DNA of 64,000 bases. Origin: Hybos culiciformis. Its lineage: Eukaryota > Arthropoda > Insecta > Diptera > Hybotidae. The notes under the pieces were generated by a model. That model was not told where the DNA came from. It saw only the letters and a list, made by a program, of their open reading frames with translations, and searched no databases. Every line of letters starts with the position of its first letter. Position 1 is the stretch's first letter. This document shows, in pieces, positions 1 through 9,946 of the stretch. A program made the position numbers and the translations under genes. Location: assembly GCA_964007475.1 (NCBI GenBank), contig OZ023273.1, forward strand, positions 25,469,557-25,533,556, written 5' to 3'.

Positions 1-662
1 GTAATTTTTATAATTTTGATTAGATAATAATAATGAATTAATTAGAAGAGTAAAGTTGAATTTTATGCTCTGAAATTGGTTTTTTTATGTCATTGTTTTT
101 TCATATGTATTTAATTTTTAAGAAGGTTCGGGTGGCTCTAGCTACCCGATCCTCATTATACAAAAAGCTTGAAGGCTCGAACTTACGAAAATGGTCGAGT
201 TTCAAAAACCCTAATCGCACTCATTTATGGACTAGAAAAATCAACAAATTTAATAGTAAAATTTAAGTAAGTATGTACTTACTTTACTCAAAATGAGTTT
301 AGGATTAAATTTAATTTAAAATTCAACAAACAATAAAAAAGCACGTTCAATTTGTAGCAGAAAATCTAAATAATAATAAATAAAATACCACTAATCAATC
401 GTTAGGCACCATTAACGTAAACGGAAAACTTTACTATTTTCGTTTTTATGTGCAAAAATATACCGTTCGAACACGTTAGTATTGTTTTGAAATATTTGTT
501 TTGTTGTTTTGTAATTCAAATAAACTGTGCACAGCGGAATTTTTTTAGTACAATTTTGAACCAAACGATCTTGAGTTTTGCCTGCGGATTCAGTGTTATA
601 AAAACAGTAAACCTGAACCCATTTGGTTTCAGGTTCGCGTTCGGGTTCGGTTTCAGTCTCTC
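1..662. mobile_element. Right end of a hAT relic (left part outside the window)
   Basis: Same terminal segment as the complete copies below. It ends in GTTTCAGTCTCTC at 662 and is followed by TAATATAT (663-670), the 8-bp sequence that flanks the left end of the full copies. A 74-codon open frame at 448-672 lies in this terminus and crosses its end, so it is treated as transposon sequence and not a gene. Confidence 0.7.
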
Positions 663-670
663 TAATATAT

Positions 671-1574
671 AAATATTCCTACGCCTAATTTGAACTTTGA
701 AGAATCATAAAATAACACGGCATCAAAAGGCTTTGCATAAATTATTATTTTTTTTAAAACTATACCTGTTTATAATAAAATTATACCAAATTATAATAAA
801 TTCATAATCTCATCAAATTGAAAATTAAGATTGAATATTGAATACAATCCACTGGTTGTACGTATTCGAATTTGAAATTTGGAATTTCAAAATAGTATTA
901 TGTTTGGAATTTGGACAATACAATACAGTAAATATAAGTCCTAAGGTTTTTTTTTTTTATAAACATAATAGATTAGTTTAGTCATGTGTTGAAAAATTAT
1001 GGTCTATCATTAAAAATTGTTAGAAGAAATTATAATATTCTCAAAGTTTCATATCACGGCCTCCTCAGTAGTGCGTACTGTGCCTGTGCACCTCTTGCAC
1101 CTGCCTTGTTAAGGCACTGAATACCGCTATTAACGAAATCCCTTTATGAATTATGAGAATAAAAAGTTATCTAGATTTAAACTAAAACAAGCTTAGCAAC
1201 GGGAAATTTTAAATTTCCCATAACAATTTCAATTTTTGTGTTTACTTATAAGTGAGTTTAATTTTAAAATCGTATAAAATAAAATAAATTCGAAAAACTA
1301 TAAAATAATATTTTTCTTTTCAAGCCTAAAATTAAAAATTAATAAATCAAGCAATAAAATTAAAGTTAAACAAGTCAGAATACAACTTAAGTAAGAAAAC
1401 CGTTATATAACTAAATGTTGTTCGAAGAACATCAATTAATAGCAAGTGATTGAGTAATTAGCATTCATTTAAAATTTACATAATGATAAAAAACAGCAAA
1501 ATTATAATAATCAATAAAAATTAAGGGAATAAATAAATAAATGAATAAAGATTTAAATCCAATTTTTTATCAAC
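671..1574 (+). other. Upstream region of exon 1, unit 1, with a small transposon-end remnant
   Basis: AT-rich DNA without an open frame, shared by all units (equivalents lie between the hAT end and exon 1 in each). The one distinct patch is 1055-1119, much richer in GC. Read on the minus strand it begins CAGTGCCTTAACAAGGC, which resembles the end of a hAT-type element and is probably an old fragment. The rest presumably holds promoter and 5' UTR of the peptide gene. Confidence 0.4.
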
Positions 1575-1800
1575 TATTTAAGAAGCTGTTTTACTTGTGT
1601 AACTTTAGTTTAAAAAAAAATTCCATCGACTTTTAAACAAAATACCTAAACTTGAAAACATGAACTAATTGCTTATCTTATTCTCAACTATGATGGTGAT
1701 ACAAGGTGTGTTTGGTAATGAAAAGCTAAAGGTAAGGAACCAACTATAGATAAACTGAAAAAAAATGGAAATAGTTTTTTTTTAATTTATACTACACTTA

Positions 1801-4800
1801 CTAAATCCCCTTCTCCCTTACCCCCTCGGTCTAATTTCTCCTTCTATTACCAAAACGTTAGAGGACTACGCACTAAGACCAAAGACGTTTATCTTAATTC
1901 GGTGAACCTTGATTTTGACGTATATGCTCTGACGGAGACATGGTTACATTCTTCGATAAATAACCTTGAACTTTTTGGTAATAGCTACGCCACTTTCAGA
2001 AGAGATAGATACCTAGATATGAGTCCTTCTTCTAATAATACACCCAAAGGAGGAGGAGTTCTGATTGCTATAAAAAATTCCTTCCATTCTTCTGAAATAT
2101 CCATCCCTAATACAGACTCCCTTGAAATAATTTGTGTCAAAATTGAATTCGCTTTAAAAAACATTTATGTGTTTTGCGCTTACATTTCACCGAATTCCCA
2201 TATTGATATTTACTCTGGAGTTTTAAGGGCAATTGATTTTATCATTCCACAACTAAATCCTTCTGATGAGTTTATTTTGTGTGGAGACTTCAATTTACCT
2301 CATTTAAAGTGGACGCAACATGACGAAGAAGCATATCTCGTTCCTGTGAAACTTTCGCATGAGATTGATATTCTATTCCTAGATTGCATCAATAGTCATT
2401 CTCTCCAGCAAATTTCCAAAGTAAAAAACTCCCTTCTAAAACAACTTGACCTGATCTTTTCTTCTGATTGGAATAATACCCTTCTCTTTGACTGTGTTTC
2501 AACTCTTGTAAATATTGATCCTTATCACCCACCTATCTGCTTTACTATGCACCTTGACTGTCCTATAGAACCTGACGCTGCTAGTTTGTATTGCTACAAT
2601 TTTAGCAAAGCTGACTTCGTAGGTTTAAATCAATTCTTTCTTTCTTACGACTTCTCTACATTGTTTGAAAATGTAGACATCGACCTTACTATAAGTAGTT
2701 TTTACAGCATTGTTTATGAAGCTTTTAAACAATTTATCCCAATTACCATTGACAAAAAATCGGATTCTAGTCCTATCTGGCTCAATTCTCACTTAAAAGC
2801 TCTCAGAAATAAAAAAAATAAGGCTTGGCGAACTTACTTGAAATCTAGAAGTATATGCGACCATTTAGCCTTTGTAAGTTTATTCGAAGAATTTAAGACC
2901 CTTTCTGAGCAAAAATATAACGACTATTTATATGAAACGTCAAATAAAATTAAAACTGACCCTAAATATTTTTGGAAATTTGTAAATAGTAAAAGAAAAT
3001 GCGACAAATTCCCAACATTTCTTGAATTCAACGGACGTAAGAGTAATGAATCCAAAATCATTTCGGAATTTTTCAAGGCTCATTTTTCAGCTCCATATAG
3101 TAACCCAGCCTTTCTCATTTCTGATGAAAATTTTTCCCATATTAAAGATCCCGTTGTCCCTTTGCCCTTAAACATATATTTCGACATTGATGAAGTGAAA
3201 CTACAGTTGGAAAAACTTCGCAATAACTTCACCCCGGGCCCAGATGGCGTACCTGAAGCAATTTTAAAAAATTGCGCTGAATCTCTGGCCTCACCCCTAT
3301 CCTCTCTTTTCAATTTTTCCCTTTCGTCTTGTACTTTCCCTTCTTTTTGGAAAAAAGCCTTTATTAAGCCTATTCACAAGAAGGGTTCCAAACAAGATGT
3401 TGAAAACTACCGTCCCATTGCTAACCTTTCTGCTATACCTAAACTCTTTGAACTTTTGATTTACAACTCAATTTATGACCCTTGTAAAAACATTCTCATT
3501 CCCAATCAGCATGGTTTTATGAAAAAGAAATCAACCATCACTAATCTTCTTGAAACAACTTCTATTCTTGTCGAATCTATTGAATCGGGATTTCAAACTG
3601 ATGTCATTTACACCGACCTCAGCAAAGCTTTTGACCTTCTACCTCATAATGTAATTCTGTTCAAGTTAAATAAGTTGAAATTCCCTACTTACTTCGTTAA
3701 TTGGGTTGGCTCTTATCTCAAGGATCGCACTTATAATGTAATTTTTAGATCTTCTATATCTTCAGCTTATGAAGCCAATTCAGGAGTTCCTCAAGGTAGT
3801 CATCTCGGTCCCCTTCTATTTATTATTTCCATAAATGACGTCTTTTCAATAATACGAAATAGTGAGCTTCAAATCTACGCGGACGATATGAAAATTTTTA
3901 AAAAAATCACATCAGTTGAAGATGCAATCCTCCTCCAAGGAGATTTAGATCGCTTCTATACTTGGTGCCAATCTAATAACCTGTCTCTCAACATCAGTAA
4001 GTGTGCGTTCATGTCTTACACTCGTAAGCAAAGCCCCATCATATTCCCGTATTCTTTCAATAATAACGCAATTAGTAAAGCAACCACTTTCAAAGACCTG
4101 GGTGTGCTTTATGACGAAAAACTAACTTTTAAACTCCACTACGACAATATTATAAGTAAGACCAATTCCATGCTTGGTTTTGTCAAAAGATTTTCGCGTG
4201 AATTCAACGATCCTTATATTCTTAAAATTCTATACACTACAATTGTCCGCCCCAATATTGAATATGCTAGTCAAGTTTGGTCACCTCACTATAATGTGCA
4301 TATTGATCGCATTGAATCTATTCAAAAAAAATTCTTACGATTCGCCCTTCGCCACCTCCCGTGGTCAAATCCTTTAATTTTACCACCTTACGAAAACAGA
4401 CTAAAATTAATCAATTTAGTTCCCCTAAAAAAAAGACGCGAAGTGTCAGATGTAATTTTCATAACTCAAATTATCAATGAAAATATTATCTCTCCCTTTA
4501 TTTTTCAGCGAATCGTATTTCGCAGCGATACCCGCCTCCGTTCTCCTGACCTTTTTACTCTTAAATTCCACAGAACGAACTATGGACAAAACGAACCAAT
4601 CAATCGAATGCTCTTGACAGGAAACAAATATAAACATTTAATTGATTTTTCTGTATCAAAAGAAACACTAAAACTAAAACTTTTTTCTAGTAACTAGATT
4701 GTAAATTTTAACTTGTAAATTTTATATTATATTATATTAAATTTAAATTGTACATAAATTATTGTTTTGTAATTTTAATTGTAATTTTGAATTGTTAAAT

Positions 4801-4867
4801 TGAAATTATTTTTGTAAAAGTTTGATCTAAACTGAAATAAATAAAGTATATATCTAACAAAGTAAAA
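1801..4867 (+). mobile_element. 5'-truncated Jockey-type non-LTR retrotransposon in the intron of unit 1
   Basis: Units 2-7 have an uninterrupted site where unit 1 has about 3.07 kb of extra DNA. The insert is flanked by ACTTA at 1796-1800 and 4868-4872, a short target-site duplication. It opens inside the endonuclease reading frame, so the 5' part of the element (ORF1 and the start of ORF2) is missing, as is usual for incomplete target-primed reverse transcription. The 3' end is an AT-rich tail with AATAAATAAAG and a short A-run. The open ORF2 implies a recent insertion. It lies in the same sense as the host exons. Confidence 0.9.
1803..4697 (+). CDS. Jockey-type ORF2: endonuclease-reverse transcriptase (N-terminally truncated)
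   Basis: Open without a stop from the left junction to TAG at 4697. A GTG-initiated reading would begin at 1902, but the frame continues upstream through YYQNVRGLRTKT, the normal start of the apurinic-type endonuclease domain, so 1803 marks the truncation and not a true start. Residues below are counted from 1902. Endonuclease: LTETWL (10-15), GGGVLIAI (50-57), LCGDFN (126-131), DLIFSSD (183-189). Reverse transcriptase: FTPGPDGVP (about 441), TDLSKAFD (about 571), GVPQGSHLGPLLF (about 628) and the catalytic YADD (about 659). The C-terminal part has FKDLGVLYDEKLTF and IEYASQVWSP, typical of Jockey/CR1-like LINEs. The protein nicks target DNA and copies its own RNA. It is probably enzymatically intact across the RT domain, but lacks the extreme N-terminus. 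Confidence 0.92.
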   Translation, partial: KSPSPLPPRSNFSFYYQNVRGLRTKTKDVYLNSVNLDFDVYALTETWLHSSINNLELFGNSYATFRRDRYLDMSPSSNNTPKGGGVLIAIKNSFHSSEISIPNTDSLEIICVKIEFALKNIYVFCAYISPNSHIDIYSGVLRAIDFIIPQLNPSDEFILCGDFNLPHLKWTQHDEEAYLVPVKLSHEIDILFLDCINSHSLQQISKVKNSLLKQLDLIFSSDWNNTLLFDCVSTLVNIDPYHPPICFTMHLDCPIEPDAASLYCYNFSKADFVGLNQFFLSYDFSTLFENVDIDLTISSFYSIVYEAFKQFIPITIDKKSDSSPIWLNSHLKALRNKKNKAWRTYLKSRSICDHLAFVSLFEEFKTLSEQKYNDYLYETSNKIKTDPKYFWKFVNSKRKCDKFPTFLEFNGRKSNESKIISEFFKAHFSAPYSNPAFLISDENFSHIKDPVVPLPLNIYFDIDEVKLQLEKLRNNFTPGPDGVPEAILKNCAESLASPLSSLFNFSLSSCTFPSFWKKAFIKPIHKKGSKQDVENYRPIANLSAIPKLFELLIYNSIYDPCKNILIPNQHGFMKKKSTITNLLETTSILVESIESGFQTDVIYTDLSKAFDLLPHNVILFKLNKLKFPTYFVNWVGSYLKDRTYNVIFRSSISSAYEANSGVPQGSHLGPLLFIISINDVFSIIRNSELQIYADDMKIFKKITSVEDAILLQGDLDRFYTWCQSNNLSLNISKCAFMSYTRKQSPIIFPYSFNNNAISKATTFKDLGVLYDEKLTFKLHYDNIISKTNSMLGFVKRFSREFNDPYILKILYTTIVRPNIEYASQVWSPHYNVHIDRIESIQKKFLRFALRHLPWSNPLILPPYENRLKLINLVPLKKRREVSDVIFITQIINENIISPFIFQRIVFRSDTRLRSPDLFTLKFHRTNYGQNEPINRMLLTGNKYKHLIDFSVSKETLKLKLFSSN

Positions 4868-4872
4868 ACTTA

Positions 4873-5521
4873 ATACAAAATATACTCGGTCATTTCCATT
4901 GAAACTTTAAACAAAGTACAATACTAAAAATAAACTACAATACTTAAGTGTTTTAACTGGATTTTCTGTAGAACCATTTAAAAGTTTCAGTATTTTTAAA
5001 CCGAGTTGTTTAAAGTAGGTTTTTTAATATTACTCAACAACAAAAAATTACAAAACGGAATCAGATGAGTTAGATGATTGTACGGTTGTTTATGCATTAT
5101 TTTTTGCCAAGAATTTTCGAATAATTTGCATCGTGTAAAATACATATTGATTTTCCACAAAATCGGTGTTTTCAAACGAGAAGATTTTAGAAACTAATAT
5201 GCCAATATATAAACGAATTAAATATGTAAGTTATATATGTGGAATTTAATTAGAGGTGGAGCACAATATCTATAAAGGAAACCGTACAAACGTGTTTTTT
5301 ATTTAGTATCCTAAAATTCATATTTATAGTGGATTTTCTTTAAAAATAAAAGAGTTAATGAACTGAAACAAGTAGAAACATAATGTAATTATTTGTTAAT
5401 TGAGGAGTCAACTTGTTTTTTGTTGAAAAATAATTTTACTAGATGAAAGTAGCATGAACAATTTTTAAAAAAATTGTTTTTGTTCATTAAATTTTCTAAT
5501 CATATACAATTTTTATTGCAG
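4873..5521 (+). other. Rest of the unit 1 intron and exon-2A acceptor region
   Basis: Noncoding, AT-rich, shared with all units. From about 5064 on it is the 2A member of the internal duplication described at 15971-16596. A pyrimidine-rich ATTTTTATTGCAG at 5509-5521 is the acceptor used by exon 2A. Confidence 0.5.
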
Positions 5522-5560
5522 CGTATGGAGAACTACGAAGATTCTGATTCTTCAGATTGA

Positions 5561-5889
5561 AATATTTTCTTGGTGGTTAAAACTAAAAATGTAATCAAAT
5601 ATAAACTATATTAAATTGAATTATAAAATGTTTTTTATTGATTAAATATTTTTCGAAAAGAGTACCTCTAGGTATGACAAATAACGGTTTAATTGAATTA
5701 AAGAAAACTTAAAAAAAAAAAATTCATCATAAAAATAATTAATAAAAACATTAATTAAAAACATTAATTAAAAACTTCAATTAAATATATTAATTAAAAA
5801 CTTTAATGTGAAGAATGCATCTGATTCTTTGATTTCATGATTTTCTTAAAATTGGGCGTTTTGTTTGATAACTGAACTCGCGTATAAAT
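5561..5889 (+). other. 3' flank of exon 2A with short ATTAATTAAAAAC repeats
   Basis: Contains ATTAAA hexamers (variant poly(A) signal) within about 100 bp of the stop, and at about 5745-5806 a run of 13-15 bp ATTAATTAAAAAC-like repeats whose number varies (unit 6 has an extra one). No open frame. Confidence 0.4.
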
Positions 5890-7143
5890 CGTCGGCTGAG
5901 AATTTAATTGTCGTATGTAGATTTTGTCAGTTTTAGGATTATGATCATTTCTTAAGTTTTCGAGGCTGAATTTTCTTTTGCCGCAATCAGTTTTTTTATT
6001 TCTCTATTAGTTTTCGAGATATTCAGCTTGTATTTTGTTGTATGTATCATAAAAGAAACATTTTGAGGGAATAATTGTCGTATACGTTGAATTTTTGCCA
6101 CATACGACAAATATGGATATAAAAATATGTATAATTTTTTTATTTTTATTTTTTGTCGTATGCATATTACGACGGTATTTGGGTGTGAAATGAGTATTGT
6201 ATTAAGAATAAATAATTTTTTCAAATTTATAACACAAAAGTTTAAATAATTTTTATCAAAAAATATATGAATTGTTCTAAAATTTTTAACATTGTTGTTA
6301 GATATGGAACGATCAACTTTATCAAAATCACCTTTTTTAAAAGGGTATGTTATGATAAATAAATGGTGTTATAGACAGCTACTTAAAAAATAACGAAAGA
6401 TCTTGACTACAAAGATGTCAATTTAAAAATTTTAAAACCAAGAGCTTCAGTTCAGTACCACTTTCGCTTAATTTTTCTTCTTAAACTTTCGCTTAATTTT
6501 TCGGAACTGCTATAAAAAGTTTTTGTAGAAATGAATTTGTTATTTGATTATTTTAATTTTCTTAAAACTTTAATTAGTTTTTCTATTAAGGCTATACGTG
6601 GAAATTTTTTTCATTTTTATTAGCGAGCGTTGAAAGTATTTTAAAGTTATTGATTGTTATTTTTTGAAGTATTGATTGAAAATGTTGAATTATTTACTAA
6701 AAATTTTTAAGAAATGTTTGATTGAATATTATTTATTTTGATTTTTATTAGAAAATATATTTCTCAATTCATTATTTCTAAAAGAGACATTGCAATCTTG
6801 TACAAAAGTACTACTTATCTAGAACAAAATGTCGATATACAACAAAGTTATCTAAATTATTTTGAATTTGTATGTCGTATGTAAGAATTTCAAAATTAAT
6901 TTGTCGTATGTCAGCATTTACTGAATAAACTAATTTCGAGGAAAATTAAAAATTTCTCCATTATTAATTCCTGGAAAGCTTTCATATTCGGAACATAAAA
7001 TCTTCAATAAATTTACTAAATTTTCATTTAAAGTGTGAAGAAGATCCAACCTTTACGAAAAAAGCTACCAGCTGTTAAACTTTAAAATCGATTTTCTCAA
7101 AACTAACGAACTCTACATACGACATTTAAATTCTGAGCCGACG
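5890..7143. mobile_element. TIR transposon remnant with repeated GTCGTATG motifs, unit 1
   Basis: Imperfect terminal inverted repeats of about 50 bp: left end CGTCGGCTGAGAATTTAATT followed by GTCGTATGTAG, and a matching right end that reads CTACATACGAC then GAGCCGACG. Possible 4-bp duplication AAAT at 5886-5889 and 7144-7147. The motif GTCGTATG or its complement recurs internally at least six times. No transposase is recognisable; minus-strand open frames within it are not conserved protein families. Present at the same place in units 1-6, so it predates the array's expansion. This copy lacks about 76 bp found in units 2-6. Superfamily not assigned. Confidence 0.7.
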
Positions 7144-7235
7144 AAATGTGCCTTAACTTATATTCTGGTTTGAATGACAGGTAATGTTAATAATGCAAGA
7201 TCACAATAGCATTGGCTAAAATACACGGGTATATT

Positions 7236-7883
7236 CAGGCCCGGATTTACATAATTTGGCGCCTTCGGCGGTTTTTGAAAATTGCCAAAAGTTATTTATA
7301 ATAAATGAAAAAAATACTACTAAAGTTAATGTATAGAATTATAGATATATCTTTATTTTTTAATTTATAAGCATTTTTTTCCTAATTTTATTGTAACAAA
7401 TTTTTCGAAAACTTCTTCAAACGATATTTTGTATAACATTTTATTTTCTATTGCTAAGATCATAAAATCATTAAATTTGTCATCACATAAGGTTGATCTC
7501 AAGTTAGTTTTTATTCTTCTCAGTGCAGAAAACGACCTTTCTGCTGAACAATTAGATGATGGAGTTGATAAAAATATTCTTAACATAATTTCTATATTTG
7601 GATAGACATCTGACAAAAATTGATATAAATAAAAAACTAGGAGATCTCTGTGCAAGTTGTTCAGTTTTTTTTTTTTTTGCATTATAATTGTATTATAAGA
7701 AAAAAATTTATTTTTAAAAAATTGTTTTTCATTTTTTGCTATGGGTAAAAATAATTTTTTTTTCCTCCCTAAAATTAGCGAAATTTTGCTGAAAGCGAAA
7801 TTTCACGGAACGAATTTTGCGCCCTTTTGAAATGTTGCGCCCGTGGCATTTGCCCCATTTGCCCATAGGTAAATCCGGAACTG
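7236..7883 (-). mobile_element. hAT element fragment, unit 1
   Basis: Ends CAGGCCCGGATTTAC and, on the opposite strand, CAGTTCCGGATTTAC (13 of 15 match), flanked by the 8-bp duplication GGTATATT at 7228-7235 and 7884-7891. TIR type, 8-bp duplication and the encoded dimerisation domain all indicate hAT. At 648 bp it keeps only the 3' part of the transposase gene. Same insertion site in units 5 and 6, absent from units 2-4. Confidence 0.88.
7365..7682 (-). pseudogene. hAT transposase C-terminal dimerisation domain, truncated
   Basis: A 105-codon minus-strand frame containing YPNIEIMLRIFLSTP, then SNCSAERSFSALRRIKTNLR, then STL. This is the hallmark hAT dimerisation segment (hATC), normally the last about 80 residues of a transposase of 600 or more. 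The N-terminal zinc finger and the RNase H-like catalytic core are absent, so the fragment cannot catalyse transposition. The Met at the start follows a Lys-rich, T-run-derived leader and is not a genuine initiation site. This copy is longer than those of units 5 and 6, which have an earlier stop. Confidence 0.85.
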
Positions 7884-8060
7884 GGTATATTGCACAAAAA
7901 AAATTACATGAATTTGGTGGACATCGAACCGCCACCGATGTTTCTGTTTTTAGCTGCTTTATTTAAAAATTGTAAATTTAATTTGGTGATTGATTGTAAA
8001 CTTTCCGAGGAAAATGTGAATAAGTTAAACACCTTTTTTTTTTTATGAAATAAAATTTGT

Positions 8061-8127
8061 CACGCGGAACTCCTAAATCTTTTCGTGGAACCCCAGGGTT
8101 CCACGGAACACACTTTGGGAACCAATG
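8061..8127. mobile_element. Old hAT-like terminal fragment next to the 2B duplication
   Basis: Read on the minus strand it begins GGTTCCCAAAGTGTGTTCCG and continues with an inverted GTGGAACCC/GGGTTCCAC pair, a pattern common at ends of certain hAT elements. Equivalents occur in units 2-6 (18381, 26719, 34203, 43249, 52574); unit 2 has lost part of it. It abuts the left edge of the duplicated exon-2B block. Confidence 0.45.
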
Positions 8128-8463
8128 AATTAGATGAATGTAGGGTTGTTTATGCATTATTTTTTGCCAAAAATTTTCGAATAATTTGCATCGTGTAAAA
8201 TACGTATTGCTTTTCAAAATCGGTGTTTTCAAACGAAAAGATTTTAGAAACTAATATGCCAATATATAAACGAATTAAATATGCAACTTATATATGTGGA
8301 ATTTAAATAGATTTATATTCGATTTTCCTTAAAAATAAAAGAGTTAATGAACTGAAACAAGTAGAAACATAATGTAATAATTTGTTAATTAAGGAATCAA
8401 TTTGTTTTGTGTTGAAAATTAATTTTACTAGATGAAGGTAGCATGAACAATTTTAAAAAAATT

Positions 8464-8480
8464 CCTCCGAATCGTCGGAG
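8464..8480 (+). repeat. 17-nt palindromic insertion upstream of exon 2B
   Basis: CCTCCGAATCGTCGGAG: a 6-bp stem CTCCGA/TCGGAG with loop ATCG, flanked on both sides by the 13-bp direct repeat TTTTAAAAAAATT (8451-8463 and 8481-8493). Exon 2A regions carry a single TTTTTAAAAAAATT here and no hairpin. Copies at 18781, 27123, 34607 and corresponding sites in units 5 and 6. Confidence 0.8.
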
Positions 8481-8539
8481 TTTTAAAAAAATTGTTTTTG
8501 TTCATTAAATTTTCTAATCATATACAATTTTTATTGCAG

Positions 8540-8587
8540 CCTATGGAAGAACCTAAAAAACTTGACTATAGAAATTATTATAGTTAA
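8540..8587 (+). CDS. Alternative terminal exon 2B, unit 1
   Basis: Fifteen codons plus TAA following an ATTTTTATTGCAG acceptor, in the same phase (0) as exon 2A, so exon 1 could be spliced to it by skipping 2A. Reads PMEEPKKLDYRNYYS. The last residue is Ser, where units 2-6 have Gly (GGT to AGT), so a possible C-terminal amidation signal is lost here. Since exon 1 of this unit carries a stop codon, the exon is probably not translated as part of a secreted product. Confidence 0.45.
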   Translation, partial: PMEEPKKLDYRNYYS

Positions 8588-8776
8588 AACTAAAAATGTA
8601 ATCAAATATAAACTATATTAAATAGAATTATAAAATGTTTTTTATTGATTAAAAATTTTTCGAAAAGAGTACCTCTCGGTACGACAAATAACAGTTGGTT
8701 AGTTGCAAACTTACCGTTAGGAAGATTTATTTCTATTACTTATTTTTATGTGAGGAACTCTTTAAAATATAACTTA

Positions 8777-9241
8777 TGCCTTGGACAGACTGAACTCGAA
8801 AAACATGTTCTTGACCACAAAAACATGTTATTAAAATCACGAACAGACTACCTTTAATGTGTTTCACAAAACAGATAAATATCTGTTTTTTTTTTCAAGT
8901 TTAAAAACAAAAGTAAACAATACAATATACCTACAAATTCAATTCAAATTCAAAATAAAAAACAATAACAAACTTTTTTTTCATTTGTTTACAAATAAAT
9001 ACAACATATAATTGTCAAAGTCAACGTCAAAAATGATACCCCAGTGAACATTAATGGCTTCCACATATTGCCTCACGAAATATTTGTAAAAATTACTCAA
9101 CCCATCCTTTAATAACAACATGTTTTCGCAAGAACATGTTCTTGTTCTTGTTTTTATTACTATGGGAAAACTACTTTAAAAACATAAAATTAACATGTTC
9201 TTGATCAAGAACATGTTAATCGTGTCAGTCTGTCCAAGGCA
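8777..9241. mobile_element. 465-bp MITE in unit 1, TTA target duplication
   Basis: Perfect 16-bp ends TGCCTTGGACAGACTG in inverted orientation, flanked by TTA at 8774-8776 and 9242-9244. Other units have the empty site AACTTACTG. Subterminal palindromes around ACATGTTCTTG. The 3-bp TWA duplication suits PIF/Harbinger, but no coding sequence is present to confirm this. A 70-codon frame at 8645-8857 straddles the edge of the element and is not a gene. Confidence 0.8.
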
Positions 9242-9244
9242 TTA

Positions 9245-9946
9245 CTGAAAATTTTAAGATATTGAGGACAAACAGGTTGTGTTTTGCAAACAAAAAATCA
9301 CACCGTTTTTAAAGGCCTGGACGTATATCTATAACATAAAGAACATAAAAAACCGATGAAACTAATTCAAGCAAAAGAAAGACCTAAGTTGGTAATTTGG
9401 ATACAATATAATATTTAGGTCCAATTCGGATTGCAATGAATTTTATTATGTAACATACAATTTATTTCTAAATCTTGATTCAAACTAATAAAACATTGGC
9501 TTGGGAAAACAAATTACCAAACAACATTTTAAACTCAGGCGCAATAAAATATTAAAAGGTTCAATGAAGATGCTCGAGGTTCATTCAACCATTTCGCTGT
9601 CTAATGTAAAAACTTGGAAATTCAATTATTGAAAATAGTTTTTTCGGAGATGAATTGCTTTTTAGTTAGGCGATGAATTGCTGGCGATTCATATTTTATG
9701 TTTTTTTTTGTTTCTTTTATGTTTCGGTATGAAAACAAAATTTTTGCAATCTAAAAATGTATCTCCAAAAGGGAGCATTACCGAGAAAAAAGCTTTGATT
9801 TGGTGGTTTGGGCACCGCCTCTAACCCCTCACCCTTCCTGCAGTTTAACCGTGTTGAATTTCTGGCGATGAATTGTTTGTGATGAATTACTGGCGATGAA
9901 TTACTGGAGACGAGCTACTGGCGATGAATCAGCCGCTTATTAAATA
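9245..9946. other. Noncoding spacer with GATGAATTACTGGC repeats
   Basis: AT-rich DNA with no open frame. From about 9648 to 9932 it holds scattered copies of GGCGATGAATT(G/A)CTGG, the last four nearly in tandem. Equivalent spacers in units 2-6 end just before the hAT relic. Units 2-6 have an added T-rich stretch (TATGTATTTTATGTTTTTG) between the copies, and unit 6 has one more repeat. Confidence 0.5.

Larger units (their letters stand above)
1660..5560 (+). pseudogene. Small secreted peptide gene, unit 1, disrupted copy
   Basis: Two-exon copy of the array gene: exon 1 at 1660-1731 (72 bp, donor GTAAGG) and exon 2A at 5522-5560 (39 bp, after TTATTGCAG). The third codon of exon 1, TTA in units 2-7, is TAA here, so the signal peptide is cut after Met-Asn. 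A restart at either of the two internal Met codons (11-12) would leave a shortened hydrophobic stretch that may not work as a signal. A 3.07 kb Jockey LINE occupies the intron. Exon 2A remains open and reads RMENYEDSDSSD then stop. A TATA-like TATTTAAG lies at 1575-1582. Exon 1 residue 21 is Glu, as in units 6 and 7. Probably a dying copy, unless the stop is a sequencing error. Confidence 0.55.

Noticed and set aside
448..672. 74-codon frame with a hydrophobic stretch, repeated in all seven units (also 14418, 22755, 30239, 38619, 47131, 57420)
   Set aside because: It lies in the right terminus of the hAT relic and runs past the TIR into the target duplication; its C-terminal half is translated GGTTCGGGTTC repeat. 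Conservation follows from recent duplication.
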